Shown one piece after another: positions 9,002 through 16,175 of a stretch of DNA of 64,000 bases (position 1 is its first letter; each line of letters starts with the position of its first letter). A program made the position numbers and the translations under genes. Source of the stretch: Unio delphinus. Its lineage: Eukaryota; Mollusca; Bivalvia; Unionida; Unionidae. The stretch lies in the NCBI GenBank assembly GCA_029339505.1, contig JAQISU010000081.1, forward strand, positions 14,669,001 to 14,733,000, written 5' to 3'. The notes beneath the pieces are model-generated. The model worked only from the letters and a program-made list of their open reading frames with translations, was not told the origin of the DNA and ran no database searches.

Positions 9002-10414
9002 TTACATGTTTTCCACTGGTGCATCTACCACTCTCATTCTTCCACCAACACTTTCAAGTAGCATTGACTTATCACTGAGAATGACAGCAACCGCTCTGTA
9101 ATTAGCAATACCAACATGAGTCACATTAGCTCTAAAATGTATATCAACAACAGATTGTCTCATCAAATCGAGATGTTCCAGTGAGAAGTAATAGATCGGA
9201 TACAGATTTTTAAAATCATATTGTGATATTTGCAAACCAGTATCCACATTTTGATCGCGTGCCATAAATGACAACAGACGATGATAAACTCGTGCAATAT
9301 GATTTTCTGTGTAATTAAGTTGTATATCCTCGGATGGTTCCTGTTGGCCGTTTATTCTCAGTGAGACGTCTTTCACACCTAATTGATCAAATATCATATG
9401 ACTGAAACGTTGATCGCCAACTCGTGTGTTATCCTGTAGCGCTACAAATATATGACGTGGCGCAGAAACGCCTTGTTTTGATGCTAGGTTCCAAGTGAAT
9501 AACCCGTTGATATTTAATTGTTTAACATCTGTACTCACGGTTAGCCAACTCAACAACGACTTTCCTCCTTGGTCCATAAATGATAGTAATTGTTCTTCTG
9601 CGGTGATTGCTGGAGTCAACACTGGCATCCACAATGATATTTTTGTTAAATTGACTTTACCAGCATCAGCATTTGGATTTGCATTGTCTGCTGGAATCCT
9701 CCAGATTGCGTCACTATCATCACTCTTTCGTACAAGCGATACTGTATGCTTCGCCCCGTAGATAACTTTTCGGACATTTCTACAGAATCCAAATATGTGA
9801 TGCAGTGGAATAGCGCATGAAAATGATTTACGCGCTCCTTGCAACATTGAAATACGTGTTGCAGCTCCTAGATTGAAATTAACATCGTTGTTTATAATCA
9901 TATCTTCGGCATCAATATTAGCGGTGCCAGCATTATTCTTTGGTCGTCTTACAACAAATTGTTTTCCTCCAGCGGTATTTGTAGCATCTTTTGCAAACAT
10001 CATAGAGGGTCCTGCTGATCTTGTATAATCATCGGAATATCTCGCTAACCCGATTATTGTTGTAGCCACATCAACATCACGATCTATGGACTCAATTTCT
10101 TTTCCATCAATGAGATATCTAGCACTCTCAAATAACGCCATGATACCATTATTGACAAAACCGACTTGAGTACCAGCTGGATACGGTGCTGGTACAGCAG
10201 GAGTATCAGCAGCTGTTACAAGTTCTCCTTCGATTTCGATAAACGCTTCACAGGGCAAAAAGTATTTACTGGTATCATGGACTTGAAGATCAATTCTTGC
10301 TCGACTATTTGAGTCTATGGCATGATAGGCGTAATATTGATAATCGCGTACAGAATCATCCTTGCCAACTGGGGCGTCTATATCAAACGCTGGATCATGT
10401 GACTTTTTGAACAT
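9002..10414 (-). CDS. Major capsid protein, double jelly-roll (470 aa)
   Basis: Hexon-like capsid protein of the Polinton/adintovirus type. Characteristic stretches are the N-terminal VHDTSKYFLPCEAFIEIEGE, then FVNNGIMALFESARYLIDG with GKEIESI (residues ~90-110), a mid-protein PLHHIFGFCRNVRKVIYGAK block and a C-terminal IYYFSLEHLDLMRQSVVDI block. These match conserved positions in the family as I know it. Length is within the usual range. Flanked on both sides by pVI/PX-like genes. Frame is fully open with no sign of decay. A CGATTTAGA element lies 19 nt upstream. It should form the pseudo-hexagonal trimers of the virion shell. Confidence 0.88.
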   Translation of the reverse strand: MFKKSHDPAFDIDAPVGKDDSVRDYQYYAYHAIDSNSRARIDLQVHDTSKYFLPCEAFIEIEGELVTAADTPAVPAPYPAGTQVGFVNNGIMALFESARYLIDGKEIESIDRDVDVATTIIGLARYSDDYTRSAGPSMMFAKDATNTAGGKQFVVRRPKNNAGTANIDAEDMIINNDVNFNLGAATRISMLQGARKSFSCAIPLHHIFGFCRNVRKVIYGAKHTVSLVRKSDDSDAIWRIPADNANPNADAGKVNLTKISLWMPVLTPAITAEEQLLSFMDQGGKSLLSWLTVSTDVKQLNINGLFTWNLASKQGVSAPRHIFVALQDNTRVGDQRFSHMIFDQLGVKDVSLRINGQQEPSEDIQLNYTENHIARVYHRLLSFMARDQNVDTGLQISQYDFKNLYPIYYFSLEHLDLMRQSVVDIHFRANVTHVGIANYRAVAVILSDKSMLLESVGGRMRVVDAPVENM

Positions 10415-10433
10415 TTTATTCTATTTATCAGAG

Positions 10434-10442
10434 TCTAAATCG
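10434..10442 (-). promoter_or_regulatory. CGATTTAGA upstream element (capsid gene)
   Basis: Minus-strand sense CGATTTAGA, 19 nt before the capsid start. Same motif and spacing as for the PX-like gene. Confidence 0.6.
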
Positions 10443-10455
10443 CGATTTTCCATTT

Positions 10456-10905
10456 TCATCGTCGTAGTTTTTTAAAGCCTCTTCCTGCTATCATATTTGC
10501 AATATTGCTTTGGTCGGGGGTTAAAACCATCGGCGCTAATTTTTCATCTACTGCGTTATTTATAATTCTACTAACACTTGCAGGCATTTCCGCTGTAGAC
10601 GGTAACGGTTTTGAAAATCCTTTGGATTTCATCCGTGATTTCACTAATGATGTTAATTTATTCTTCGCAGTTGAAAACGCTTTTCCAGCAAGATCTCCAA
10701 CAGCACCAATACCCTTATCACGAATAACATCAATTGCTTTCATTCCTAATTGTTTAGCCAACGGCATCACTTTTGGAGCCATTCTCGCAAATAACCCTGC
10801 AATGGTATTACCTAAACCATCTCCGTAGTATGCTCTATAAACCGGAAACCGTGAATTAACTACGTAGACGGGGGTTGGTTTATCATGATTGTAGTGTATG
10901 ATCAT
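10456..10905 (-). CDS. Adenovirus pVI/PX-like core protein (149 aa)
   Basis: Small, very basic protein. Its centre (residues ~29-75) carries GDGLGNTIAGLFARMAPKVM followed by PLAKQLGMKAI, a Gly-rich amphipathic helix pattern typical of membrane-lytic or core proteins of Polintons and adenoviruses. The C-terminus is MIAGRGFKKLRR: IAGR before Gly fits the (I/L/M)-X-G-X|G adenain cleavage rule and would release a short basic peptide. In adenoviruses the C-terminal basic peptide of pVI is the protease cofactor, so this could be the equivalent (inference). Its start codon lies inside a 33-bp sequence that is duplicated exactly at the start of the next gene upstream. Confidence 0.75.
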   Translation of the reverse strand: MIIHYNHDKPTPVYVVNSRFPVYRAYYGDGLGNTIAGLFARMAPKVMPLAKQLGMKAIDVIRDKGIGAVGDLAGKAFSTAKNKLTSLVKSRMKSKGFSKPLPSTAEMPASVSRIINNAVDEKLAPMVLTPDQSNIANMIAGRGFKKLRR

Positions 10906-10935
10906 TATTTGAAATCAGAAACAATTTTTCAATTG
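10903..10935 (-). promoter_or_regulatory. Duplicated 33-bp start region (pVI-like gene)
   Basis: The start codon plus 30 bp upstream are identical to 11832-11864. In gene sense it contains CAATTGAAAAATTG (an imperfect palindrome) then TTTCTGATTTCAAATA before ATG. Probably a shared promoter or leader. Confidence 0.6.
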
Positions 10936-10964
10936 TTATTTATCTAATCAATTGACTTTTCAAT

Positions 10965-11834
10965 TCAGTCACTATGATACCCACTTTCCACTAACTCGCC
11001 AATGAAATCTCGATATGTGCTGATATCCATGATACCACCCTGAAATAATCGTCTACAGATATCAGCTGCTTCATTAATTATTTCCGGTGAGTTATTTCCG
11101 GCTCGGAACCCTCCTACAAGAACCTCTAATCGTGATATATCACTGAGAACACTACCAGGACATGAAACGCTAGCGTTTCCAACTAGACCACTCCCCAGAA
11201 ATTTCTTCTCATCGTATGGCTGTCTTATTTGGAGTTCAAATTTTCTCTTGAAGTCTCTGTATTCCTTCATCCTTCTATCTAAACCCCCAGTATTTATTTC
11301 ATACACTATATCAGCCCATTCATTATGTGACATTCTATAATCCGAATAATTGTCCGTGAAAAACTTCTCTTGTGAATCATAGCTGTTAGCAGCGAATTCA
11401 CCTAAATTGTCTATATCCTGGTTGAGAATTTGTTGTTTAGCGCTCTCGGTAAATATAATTGATTTAGGTAGTCCACTAACTAGTTCTTCCTGAAATCCTT
11501 TAAATTTTCGTTTCGAAGCGGTTGATATGTCCTGAGGAAGTGATTGCAAGGATTTTTTTGTTTGTTTAGTTCTTTTTGCTATTTTTTCTAACACAGGAAT
11601 AAGACCCTCTTCTTTTCTTTTACCGTCAGGATCATCTCCCAGTATAGCACGCTCTATCTCCTTCGTTGCTGTGGTTACTGGTTTAAACAATTCTTCAGAT
11701 CCCGCAGCAAAATCAGTCTGAAGACTCTGTCGTTGTTGTAGTTTATTCCGTACAGAGTCACGAATTGGTACAAATCTCCTGATTGCATCCAGTCGTTCAC
11801 GAGCCAATCGGGTTGTTAATGCTTTATTGACCAT
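10965..11834 (-). CDS. Conserved Polinton protein, unknown function (289 aa)
   Basis: The N-terminal half is charged and predicted helical/coiled-coil, with many Lys/Arg/Glu residues (LARERLDAIRRFVPIRDSVR). The C-terminal third holds a pattern that I associate with proteins of other animal Polintons: RLEVLVGGFRAGNNSPEIIN, then AADICRRLF and GGIMDISTYRDFI. No enzymatic motif is visible. LVGG before Phe could be an adenain-type cleavage site, but it lies within the conserved pattern and may be chance. It sits between the regulatory interval at 11.9-12.2 kb and the pVI-like gene, with which it shares an exact 33-bp start region, so it is probably expressed with the virion genes and may be structural. 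Confidence 0.72.
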   Translation of the reverse strand: MVNKALTTRLARERLDAIRRFVPIRDSVRNKLQQRQSLQTDFAAGSEELFKPVTTATKEIERAILGDDPDGKRKEEGLIPVLEKIAKRTKQTKKSLQSLPQDISTASKRKFKGFQEELVSGLPKSIIFTESAKQQILNQDIDNLGEFAANSYDSQEKFFTDNYSDYRMSHNEWADIVYEINTGGLDRRMKEYRDFKRKFELQIRQPYDEKKFLGSGLVGNASVSCPGSVLSDISRLEVLVGGFRAGNNSPEIINEAADICRRLFQGGIMDISTYRDFIGELVESGYHSD

Positions 11835-11864
11835 TATTTGAAATCAGAAACAATTTTTCAATTG
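11832..11864 (-). promoter_or_regulatory. Duplicated 33-bp start region (289-aa gene)
   Basis: Exact copy of 10903-10935. A further TTTTTCAATTG copy lies just upstream, so the element may be repeated. Confidence 0.6.
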
Positions 11865-11908
11865 CAAAACACTTTTTCAATTGTGAAACAATTTTCCCGA
11901 ACCCGACC

Positions 11909-12127
11909 TAACACCATCGTGGAAGTGTTAAGGGCGTTATCATTGATGTTCAAAGTGTCATAATTGCTATAAAAATAATTAATATCACACTTTCAACATT
12001 TTATGACATGTCGGATGAGTTTTAATACCACCGTGGAAGTGTTATGTCATCGTGAGACACCTTCTATCAGGTATGTGGAAAGTGTGGAAATCCTTATAAA
12101 AATAATTAATACCACACTTTCTACATT
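11909..12127. promoter_or_regulatory. Duplicated hairpin region, candidate control region
   Basis: The longest non-coding stretch inside the element. Two diverged copies of a ~95-105 bp module (11909-12000 and 12023-12127) each start with TAA(C/T)AC..CGTGGAAGTGTTA and end with TATAAAAATAATTAAT followed by CACACTTTC. In copy B, 12073-12087 pairs with 12112-12126 (14 of 15 bases), with the AT-rich TATA-like segment in the loop. Copy A retains an 11 of 12 stem at the same place. Conservation of the stem in both copies suggests a regulatory or replication element; which one cannot be told from sequence. Confidence 0.5.
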
Positions 12128-12277
12128 GTTGTTTTTATTGATCAATCTGAACCGTCCATCAATTTTTATTCAGTGTGAAATATTTTCACTGTTTTTGACA
12201 TTATCAATCAAAAAATGCTAAAAAAAATTAAAATCTCTATGAGGGACGGTCACAATCAAATAATGATAAATGGTCAA

Positions 12278-12634
12278 TCAAAATTGTTCATTTTCTTGAA
12301 TTAACGCCCGTAGGTTTCTAACTTTAGAATTAACCTCCTTTTTCAATTCGTATTCGTACCCCAATTCCTTTCGTATTCGTTCTACGATGGTATTCAACGG
12401 AGCGAACACACTTACGTCACTGGAAAATGCGAGAGAGTCCCGAATAGAATTCTGAATTCTCTTGATGAGCGCATACTTCTTTGGTAGCATATATTTATTG
12501 TTGTTAACTCCGTATTCAATATCCTGAAAATCAGACATGGTTTGATCAGGATTTAACCCATCTGATAGTTCAATATCCCAACTTTTCAATTTTGAAATCT
12601 CGGATAAAATGCTATTCATGTTTTCAGAATTCAT
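12278..12634 (-). CDS. Unknown small protein (about 118 aa)
   Basis: I do not recognise it. The frame is open from 12679, but the first 15 residues are AT-rich and unlike the rest. The Met at 12634 (MNSENMNSILSEISKLKSW) gives a more natural start. The product is acidic to neutral, helical and soluble, with a C-terminal Lys/Glu-rich helix (VERIRKELGYEYELKKEVNS). No motif, no membrane segment. It is the last of a set of three minus-strand genes between the control region and the polymerase; its longer version would overlap the HNH stop codon (TAATG). Confidence 0.5.
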   Translation of the reverse strand: MNSENMNSILSEISKLKSWDIELSDGLNPDQTMSDFQDIEYGVNNNKYMLPKKYALIKRIQNSIRDSLAFSSDVSVFAPLNTIVERIRKELGYEYELKKEVNSKVRNLRALIQENEQF

Positions 12635-12678
12635 TATTCTATAATAATGATATATTTCTAAATGAAAAATATGACGCA

Positions 12679-13173
12679 TTAGACATAACTAAATTGAACT
12701 TTTTGTCCCGTCCTTTTTGAAATAGCCGATCGATAAATCCCCTCTGCAACGAATCGTACTGAGGCTCTACAGATATCGAAATACTTGCTGGCTTCATATA
12801 TTGATTGAAATATTTTTTCTTCGTTAGTTATTGTATTCAAAGATTTTACTGGTCTCGCTTTTTTTGAGCATTTTCCAGTCTCTCCTCGTTTGGTATTCTC
12901 ACTTTGTGTGATAGCCTGCAGATTTGATAAAGAATTGTTCTTTGGATTAGAATCGATATGATCAATAACAAAATCATGCTCGATCAATCCATAAAAGCAT
13001 TCATACACGAAACGATGATTGCGATAAGTTTTCTTTCCCTTAACAGTGAACACCAAATACCCCATACCATTGTCAGCACCAACTGGTTTCTTCAGTCTAC
13101 AGTGCCTTACAACACCATCACTGGATGCTTCATAATTTGTAATCAAGGGATGGTGTCTGAATTCTTGGTTCAT
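12679..13173 (-). CDS. HNH homing-type endonuclease with NUMOD domain (164 aa)
   Basis: N-terminal NUMOD4-like segment (PLITNYEASSDGVVRH), then an HNH_3-type nuclease core (residues ~53-88): HRFVYECFYG, FVIDHIDSNPKNNSLSNLQ with the Asp71-His72 pair and Asn79/80 and Asn84 as the expected metal-site positions. The C-terminal half (about 107-150) looks like a NUMOD1/intron-encoded-nuclease repeat (KSLNTITNEEKIFQSIYEAS) that binds DNA. Such proteins are common in phages and large DNA viruses and are unusual in an animal Polinton. It is free-standing, in line with its neighbours, and has no visible intron. It may act as a selfish gene or in element replication. Frame intact. Confidence 0.85.
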   Translation of the reverse strand: MNQEFRHHPLITNYEASSDGVVRHCRLKKPVGADNGMGYLVFTVKGKKTYRNHRFVYECFYGLIEHDFVIDHIDSNPKNNSLSNLQAITQSENTKRGETGKCSKKARPVKSLNTITNEEKIFQSIYEASKYFDICRASVRFVAEGIYRSAISKRTGQKVQFSYV

Positions 13174-13187
13174 TCGTATACATAATA

Positions 13188-13550
13188 CTATTGTTTGTCT
13201 AATTCATTGTTTGGTTTAATGATGAATCTTTCGATGTAGTCTTGAGGAGTTCTTATGATTTTGTCAGGGACGTTGTCAGTGTCAGGGACTTTTTCAGGGT
13301 CATAATTTCTGATTGATTGTCCATTTTTTATTCTTTTATCATAATAACGCTTCAACTCCCTGTATCGCTTACCACCGCAATTCAAACACAACTGAGATTT
13401 TCCCCTGACCCCAACCCCACATCGTATGCAGGGTAACGGGCCAAGGCTTCCACGTCGAAAGCTTTGCATATGATACCCACAAAACTCATTTCTGCATGAT
13501 TTGTTACACGGGGTTACTGATCCAATCATAAGCCACTTGCAGTGATTCAT
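13188..13550 (-). CDS. Cys-rich zinc-binding protein (120 aa)
   Basis: Two putative metal sites. First, residues ~4-26: CKWLMIGSVTPCNKSC then NEFCGYH. Second, a zinc ribbon LPCIRCGVGVRGKSQLCLNC. After that is a basic helix (KRYRELKRYYDKRIKNG) and an acidic tail. A Met at 13568 is in frame, but MNHCKW at 13550 is followed upstream by a TATATATAAA stretch, so I prefer the shorter start. It is divergent from the polymerase gene with only ~40 bp between starts, so both share one promoter region. Similar proteins occur beside polymerases in related elements, to my recollection; the role (DNA binding, transcription or replication cofactor) is not known. Confidence 0.72.
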   Translation of the reverse strand: MNHCKWLMIGSVTPCNKSCRNEFCGYHMQSFRRGSLGPLPCIRCGVGVRGKSQLCLNCGGKRYRELKRYYDKRIKNGQSIRNYDPEKVPDTDNVPDKIIRTPQDYIERFIIKPNNELDKQ

Positions 13551-13592
13551 TATATATAAATCTTTCATTTAAATGCTTGTTTTAATTATAGC
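13551..13592. promoter_or_regulatory. Divergent promoter, zinc protein / polymerase
   Basis: A 42-bp gap between divergent start codons. It contains TATATATAAA and AT-rich sequence (CATTTAAATG palindrome). This is the only room for the promoters of both operons. Confidence 0.5.
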
Positions 13593-16175
13593 ATGAGGGA
13601 ATTAAGGAGAATGCCTTCGAAAAATGCTGAATTCAATGCTGATAAGGAGTTTAAGAGATTATTGAAAATTAATCCTAAATTTAATATCGATAGACCCAAA
13701 AAACGTAACAAACGTCCAAGAGACGGAAATATGAAAGAGTTTAAGAGATTATTGAAAATTAATCCTAAATTTAATCTCGATAAACCCAAAAAACGTAACA
13801 AACGTCCAAGAGACGGAAACATAAAAGAGTTTAAGAGATTATTAAAAATTAGTCCTAAATTTAATCTCGATAAACCAAAAAAACGTAACAAAATTAATCC
13901 TAAATTTAATCTCAAACGTCCAAGAGACGGAAACATGAAAGAGTTTAAGAGATTATTAAAAATTAGTCCTAAATTTAATCTCGATAAACCAAAAAAACGT
14001 AAGAAAATTAATCCTAAATTTAATCTCGATAAACCCAAAAAACGTCCAAGAGACGGAAACATGAAAGAGTTTAAGAGATTATTAAAAATTAGTCCTAAAT
14101 TTAATCTCGATAAACCAAAAAAAACGTCCAAGAGATTACCCTGGAAAGATGCTCAATTCAATCTCGATATAGTTTCTAATACACCAAAGAATACAATTCT
14201 TGATAAAGCCATGATTAGTAAAATCAGAGACTGTTTTAATGAATTCAAGCGTGATGGAGCATCTTATTGTTGGTCAACATTTCGAATTGATGGTGTTGTT
14301 GATGCTACCATGACTGATGAAAAAGCAGCAGTGATAATTTCACGTGTTGGGGGAAAAAGATATTTTTTCCGAATCAAATTCATTATCGAAGTCGATGGCA
14401 AATGGATTATTAGGGATAAATTTGAACCAATTCTCAAGAATAAAAAAGCTGTCATTGTGAGTAGAGATTCCAAACCAGGAATTCTAACCGGCATTGACAA
14501 ACCATACTACGAAAGATCTTATCCCGTAACAGCAATGGTTTATGGGATATATCCGTTAAATGATAAACCCGATATCGCAAAACTAGCTCCTATGAAATAT
14601 TCGTCAGGGCTTAATTGTGTAGCAGAACGAATAATAGAACACTTCACAAATGCATCCCGAGGAAATAAACTAACTGATCTGCGACGTAGGAAAATAACCG
14701 AGTGGGAACTGACAGTGAAACAGCATGGTGCAAAGATTTCTGATATAGCTAAATTAGAGACATCATTAAGATTCCCAATAACCGTTATGACGATAACCGG
14801 AGAGGTTTTATACGAACTGAAATATAAAAAAAATGGAGTGCCAATACAAATTATTGATCATAACGAACATGCGTGGACGGCTGCAGTAACAATATTTCCA
14901 CGAGAACGAATCGTGAAATATATCCCCCCGGAATTTTCCGGTGAGTTCGTCGGGGATGTTTTCTATGAAGAGAAATTATTCGATGCTATTCACGCGTTGT
15001 GTAAGGATGATCCTGTGTCAGTGTGGTTACTTAGAAGTGATGAAGATCCCGAAATAGGATTCGATCAATTTGTAAGACCAAATGGTGAATTATATCGCGT
15101 TGAAGAGTTAGATAACAGAATGAGAAAAATTGCAAATGATTTTTCACCGGAGAGTTTCCATGAAAAACTATTCACGGATAGTTTTACTATTCCATCAGTG
15201 GTAGCTCACTTTGCAAGAGAAAAAAACTCATGGCGTCCAACACGAAGTGATTTTCTTGAACACGTTAAATTGAGTTGCGTCGAATTTGGTCATGGAGGAC
15301 TGTGGAATACAAAATACTCACGTGATGGTATGATTTCAATTGATATATCCGCGTGTTATCCTGGAAGTTTTCTCGGGTATGGAGAATGCGCTGAGTACTT
15401 TAAACGATTTGGACACCCCACACATGAAATGACTCGTGTTGCGATTAATGGTCCATTGCCTGATTTTGATTTAACTGGATTCGCTCGTGTGATATCATTC
15501 GAATTAGCTACAGGGTTACATCCGTGTAGCTATCTTTGGCTTGGTAGACACCTATCTGAAAAGGCCTGGATGCCAATAGTGTTACTACGATATATGATCG
15601 ATTGTGGTATGCTAATATCGTTGATTGTTTCCGAGGCTATTATATGCTATCGAGCTCAGAAAGAAGTTTGGCTACCACAACCCGATCTAGATCGTATAAT
15701 CAGCGAACTACGAAAACAGTGTCCAGATTTCAGTGAAGAAGAAATCATAAATTGGTCTAAGAAGTTATTTGAAAGTAAAAAAGAACAAGCAAAGGATCTC
15801 GGACGAAGAATAATCGGTAAATTTACCCAGGGTGGACGATACGACAATGCAAAATATTCTTCGCGGTTGATCATAGACGTCGCTGAATACGATTTTATTG
15901 TAGCGGATTTAATGAAACAGGGAAAACTTGTATCCCGTAAGGATGCTTTTCTATCCAATGGTGAGAAATTAGGTACGGTTGTTACCTACTGTGATGGATA
16001 TAATTCCCAGTACACACATTTGAGAAGTTCAATGCTAGCCTATGCTTCTATTAATCTATTTTCGATGATAAATAGATTTCCTAATACCGCGGTTAGTGTG
16101 GCCACTGATTCGATGTATATACACAATAAGTACAAATCAGCTGTAGCGGCATTCACAGATCCCGAAGAAAATTAG
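13593..16175 (+). CDS. B-family DNA polymerase (860 aa, ends at an internal stop)
   Basis: Residues ~16-181 are five imperfect ~30-residue basic repeats (KEFKRLLKINPKFNLDKPKK, then KRPRDGN). A conserved N-terminal region follows, with GLNCVAERIIEHF. The palm has motif A at Asp584 (SIDISACYPGSFLGYGE), a region-B-like Lys/Gly segment (RRIIGKFTQGGRYDNAKYSS) and motif C as ATDSMYI with Asp839. I could not place the exonuclease residues securely. Replicates the element, presumably by protein priming as inferred for Polintons. The frame stops at TAG 16173-16175, 21 residues after motif C, and the following codons continue without a break into the helicase. Ancestrally this was probably one long polyprotein. 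Confidence 0.88.
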   Translation: MRELRRMPSKNAEFNADKEFKRLLKINPKFNIDRPKKRNKRPRDGNMKEFKRLLKINPKFNLDKPKKRNKRPRDGNIKEFKRLLKISPKFNLDKPKKRNKINPKFNLKRPRDGNMKEFKRLLKISPKFNLDKPKKRKKINPKFNLDKPKKRPRDGNMKEFKRLLKISPKFNLDKPKKTSKRLPWKDAQFNLDIVSNTPKNTILDKAMISKIRDCFNEFKRDGASYCWSTFRIDGVVDATMTDEKAAVIISRVGGKRYFFRIKFIIEVDGKWIIRDKFEPILKNKKAVIVSRDSKPGILTGIDKPYYERSYPVTAMVYGIYPLNDKPDIAKLAPMKYSSGLNCVAERIIEHFTNASRGNKLTDLRRRKITEWELTVKQHGAKISDIAKLETSLRFPITVMTITGEVLYELKYKKNGVPIQIIDHNEHAWTAAVTIFPRERIVKYIPPEFSGEFVGDVFYEEKLFDAIHALCKDDPVSVWLLRSDEDPEIGFDQFVRPNGELYRVEELDNRMRKIANDFSPESFHEKLFTDSFTIPSVVAHFAREKNSWRPTRSDFLEHVKLSCVEFGHGGLWNTKYSRDGMISIDISACYPGSFLGYGECAEYFKRFGHPTHEMTRVAINGPLPDFDLTGFARVISFELATGLHPCSYLWLGRHLSEKAWMPIVLLRYMIDCGMLISLIVSEAIICYRAQKEVWLPQPDLDRIISELRKQCPDFSEEEIINWSKKLFESKKEQAKDLGRRIIGKFTQGGRYDNAKYSSRLIIDVAEYDFIVADLMKQGKLVSRKDAFLSNGEKLGTVVTYCDGYNSQYTHLRSSMLAYASINLFSMINRFPNTAVSVATDSMYIHNKYKSAVAAFTDPEEN
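13638..14135. repeat. ~90-bp basic-repeat tract in the polymerase 5' end
   Basis: Five or more imperfect ~90-bp units with internal deletions and shuffled sub-blocks (AATCCTAAATTTAATCTCGA recurs). They encode Lys/Arg-rich repeats, probably nucleic-acid binding or nuclear localisation. The antisense open frame here is only a shadow. Confidence 0.9.
16173..16175 (+). other. In-frame TAG between polymerase and helicase
   Basis: The upstream and downstream frames are the same (13593 and 16200 are congruent modulo three) and no other stop lies between them. The base after TAG is G. It is either a disabling mutation or a read-through stop. Confidence 0.85.

Noticed and set aside
13586..14131. 181-codon antisense frame in the polymerase repeats
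   Set aside because: A shadow of the basic repeat tract on the other strand (Leu/Gly/Phe repeats).
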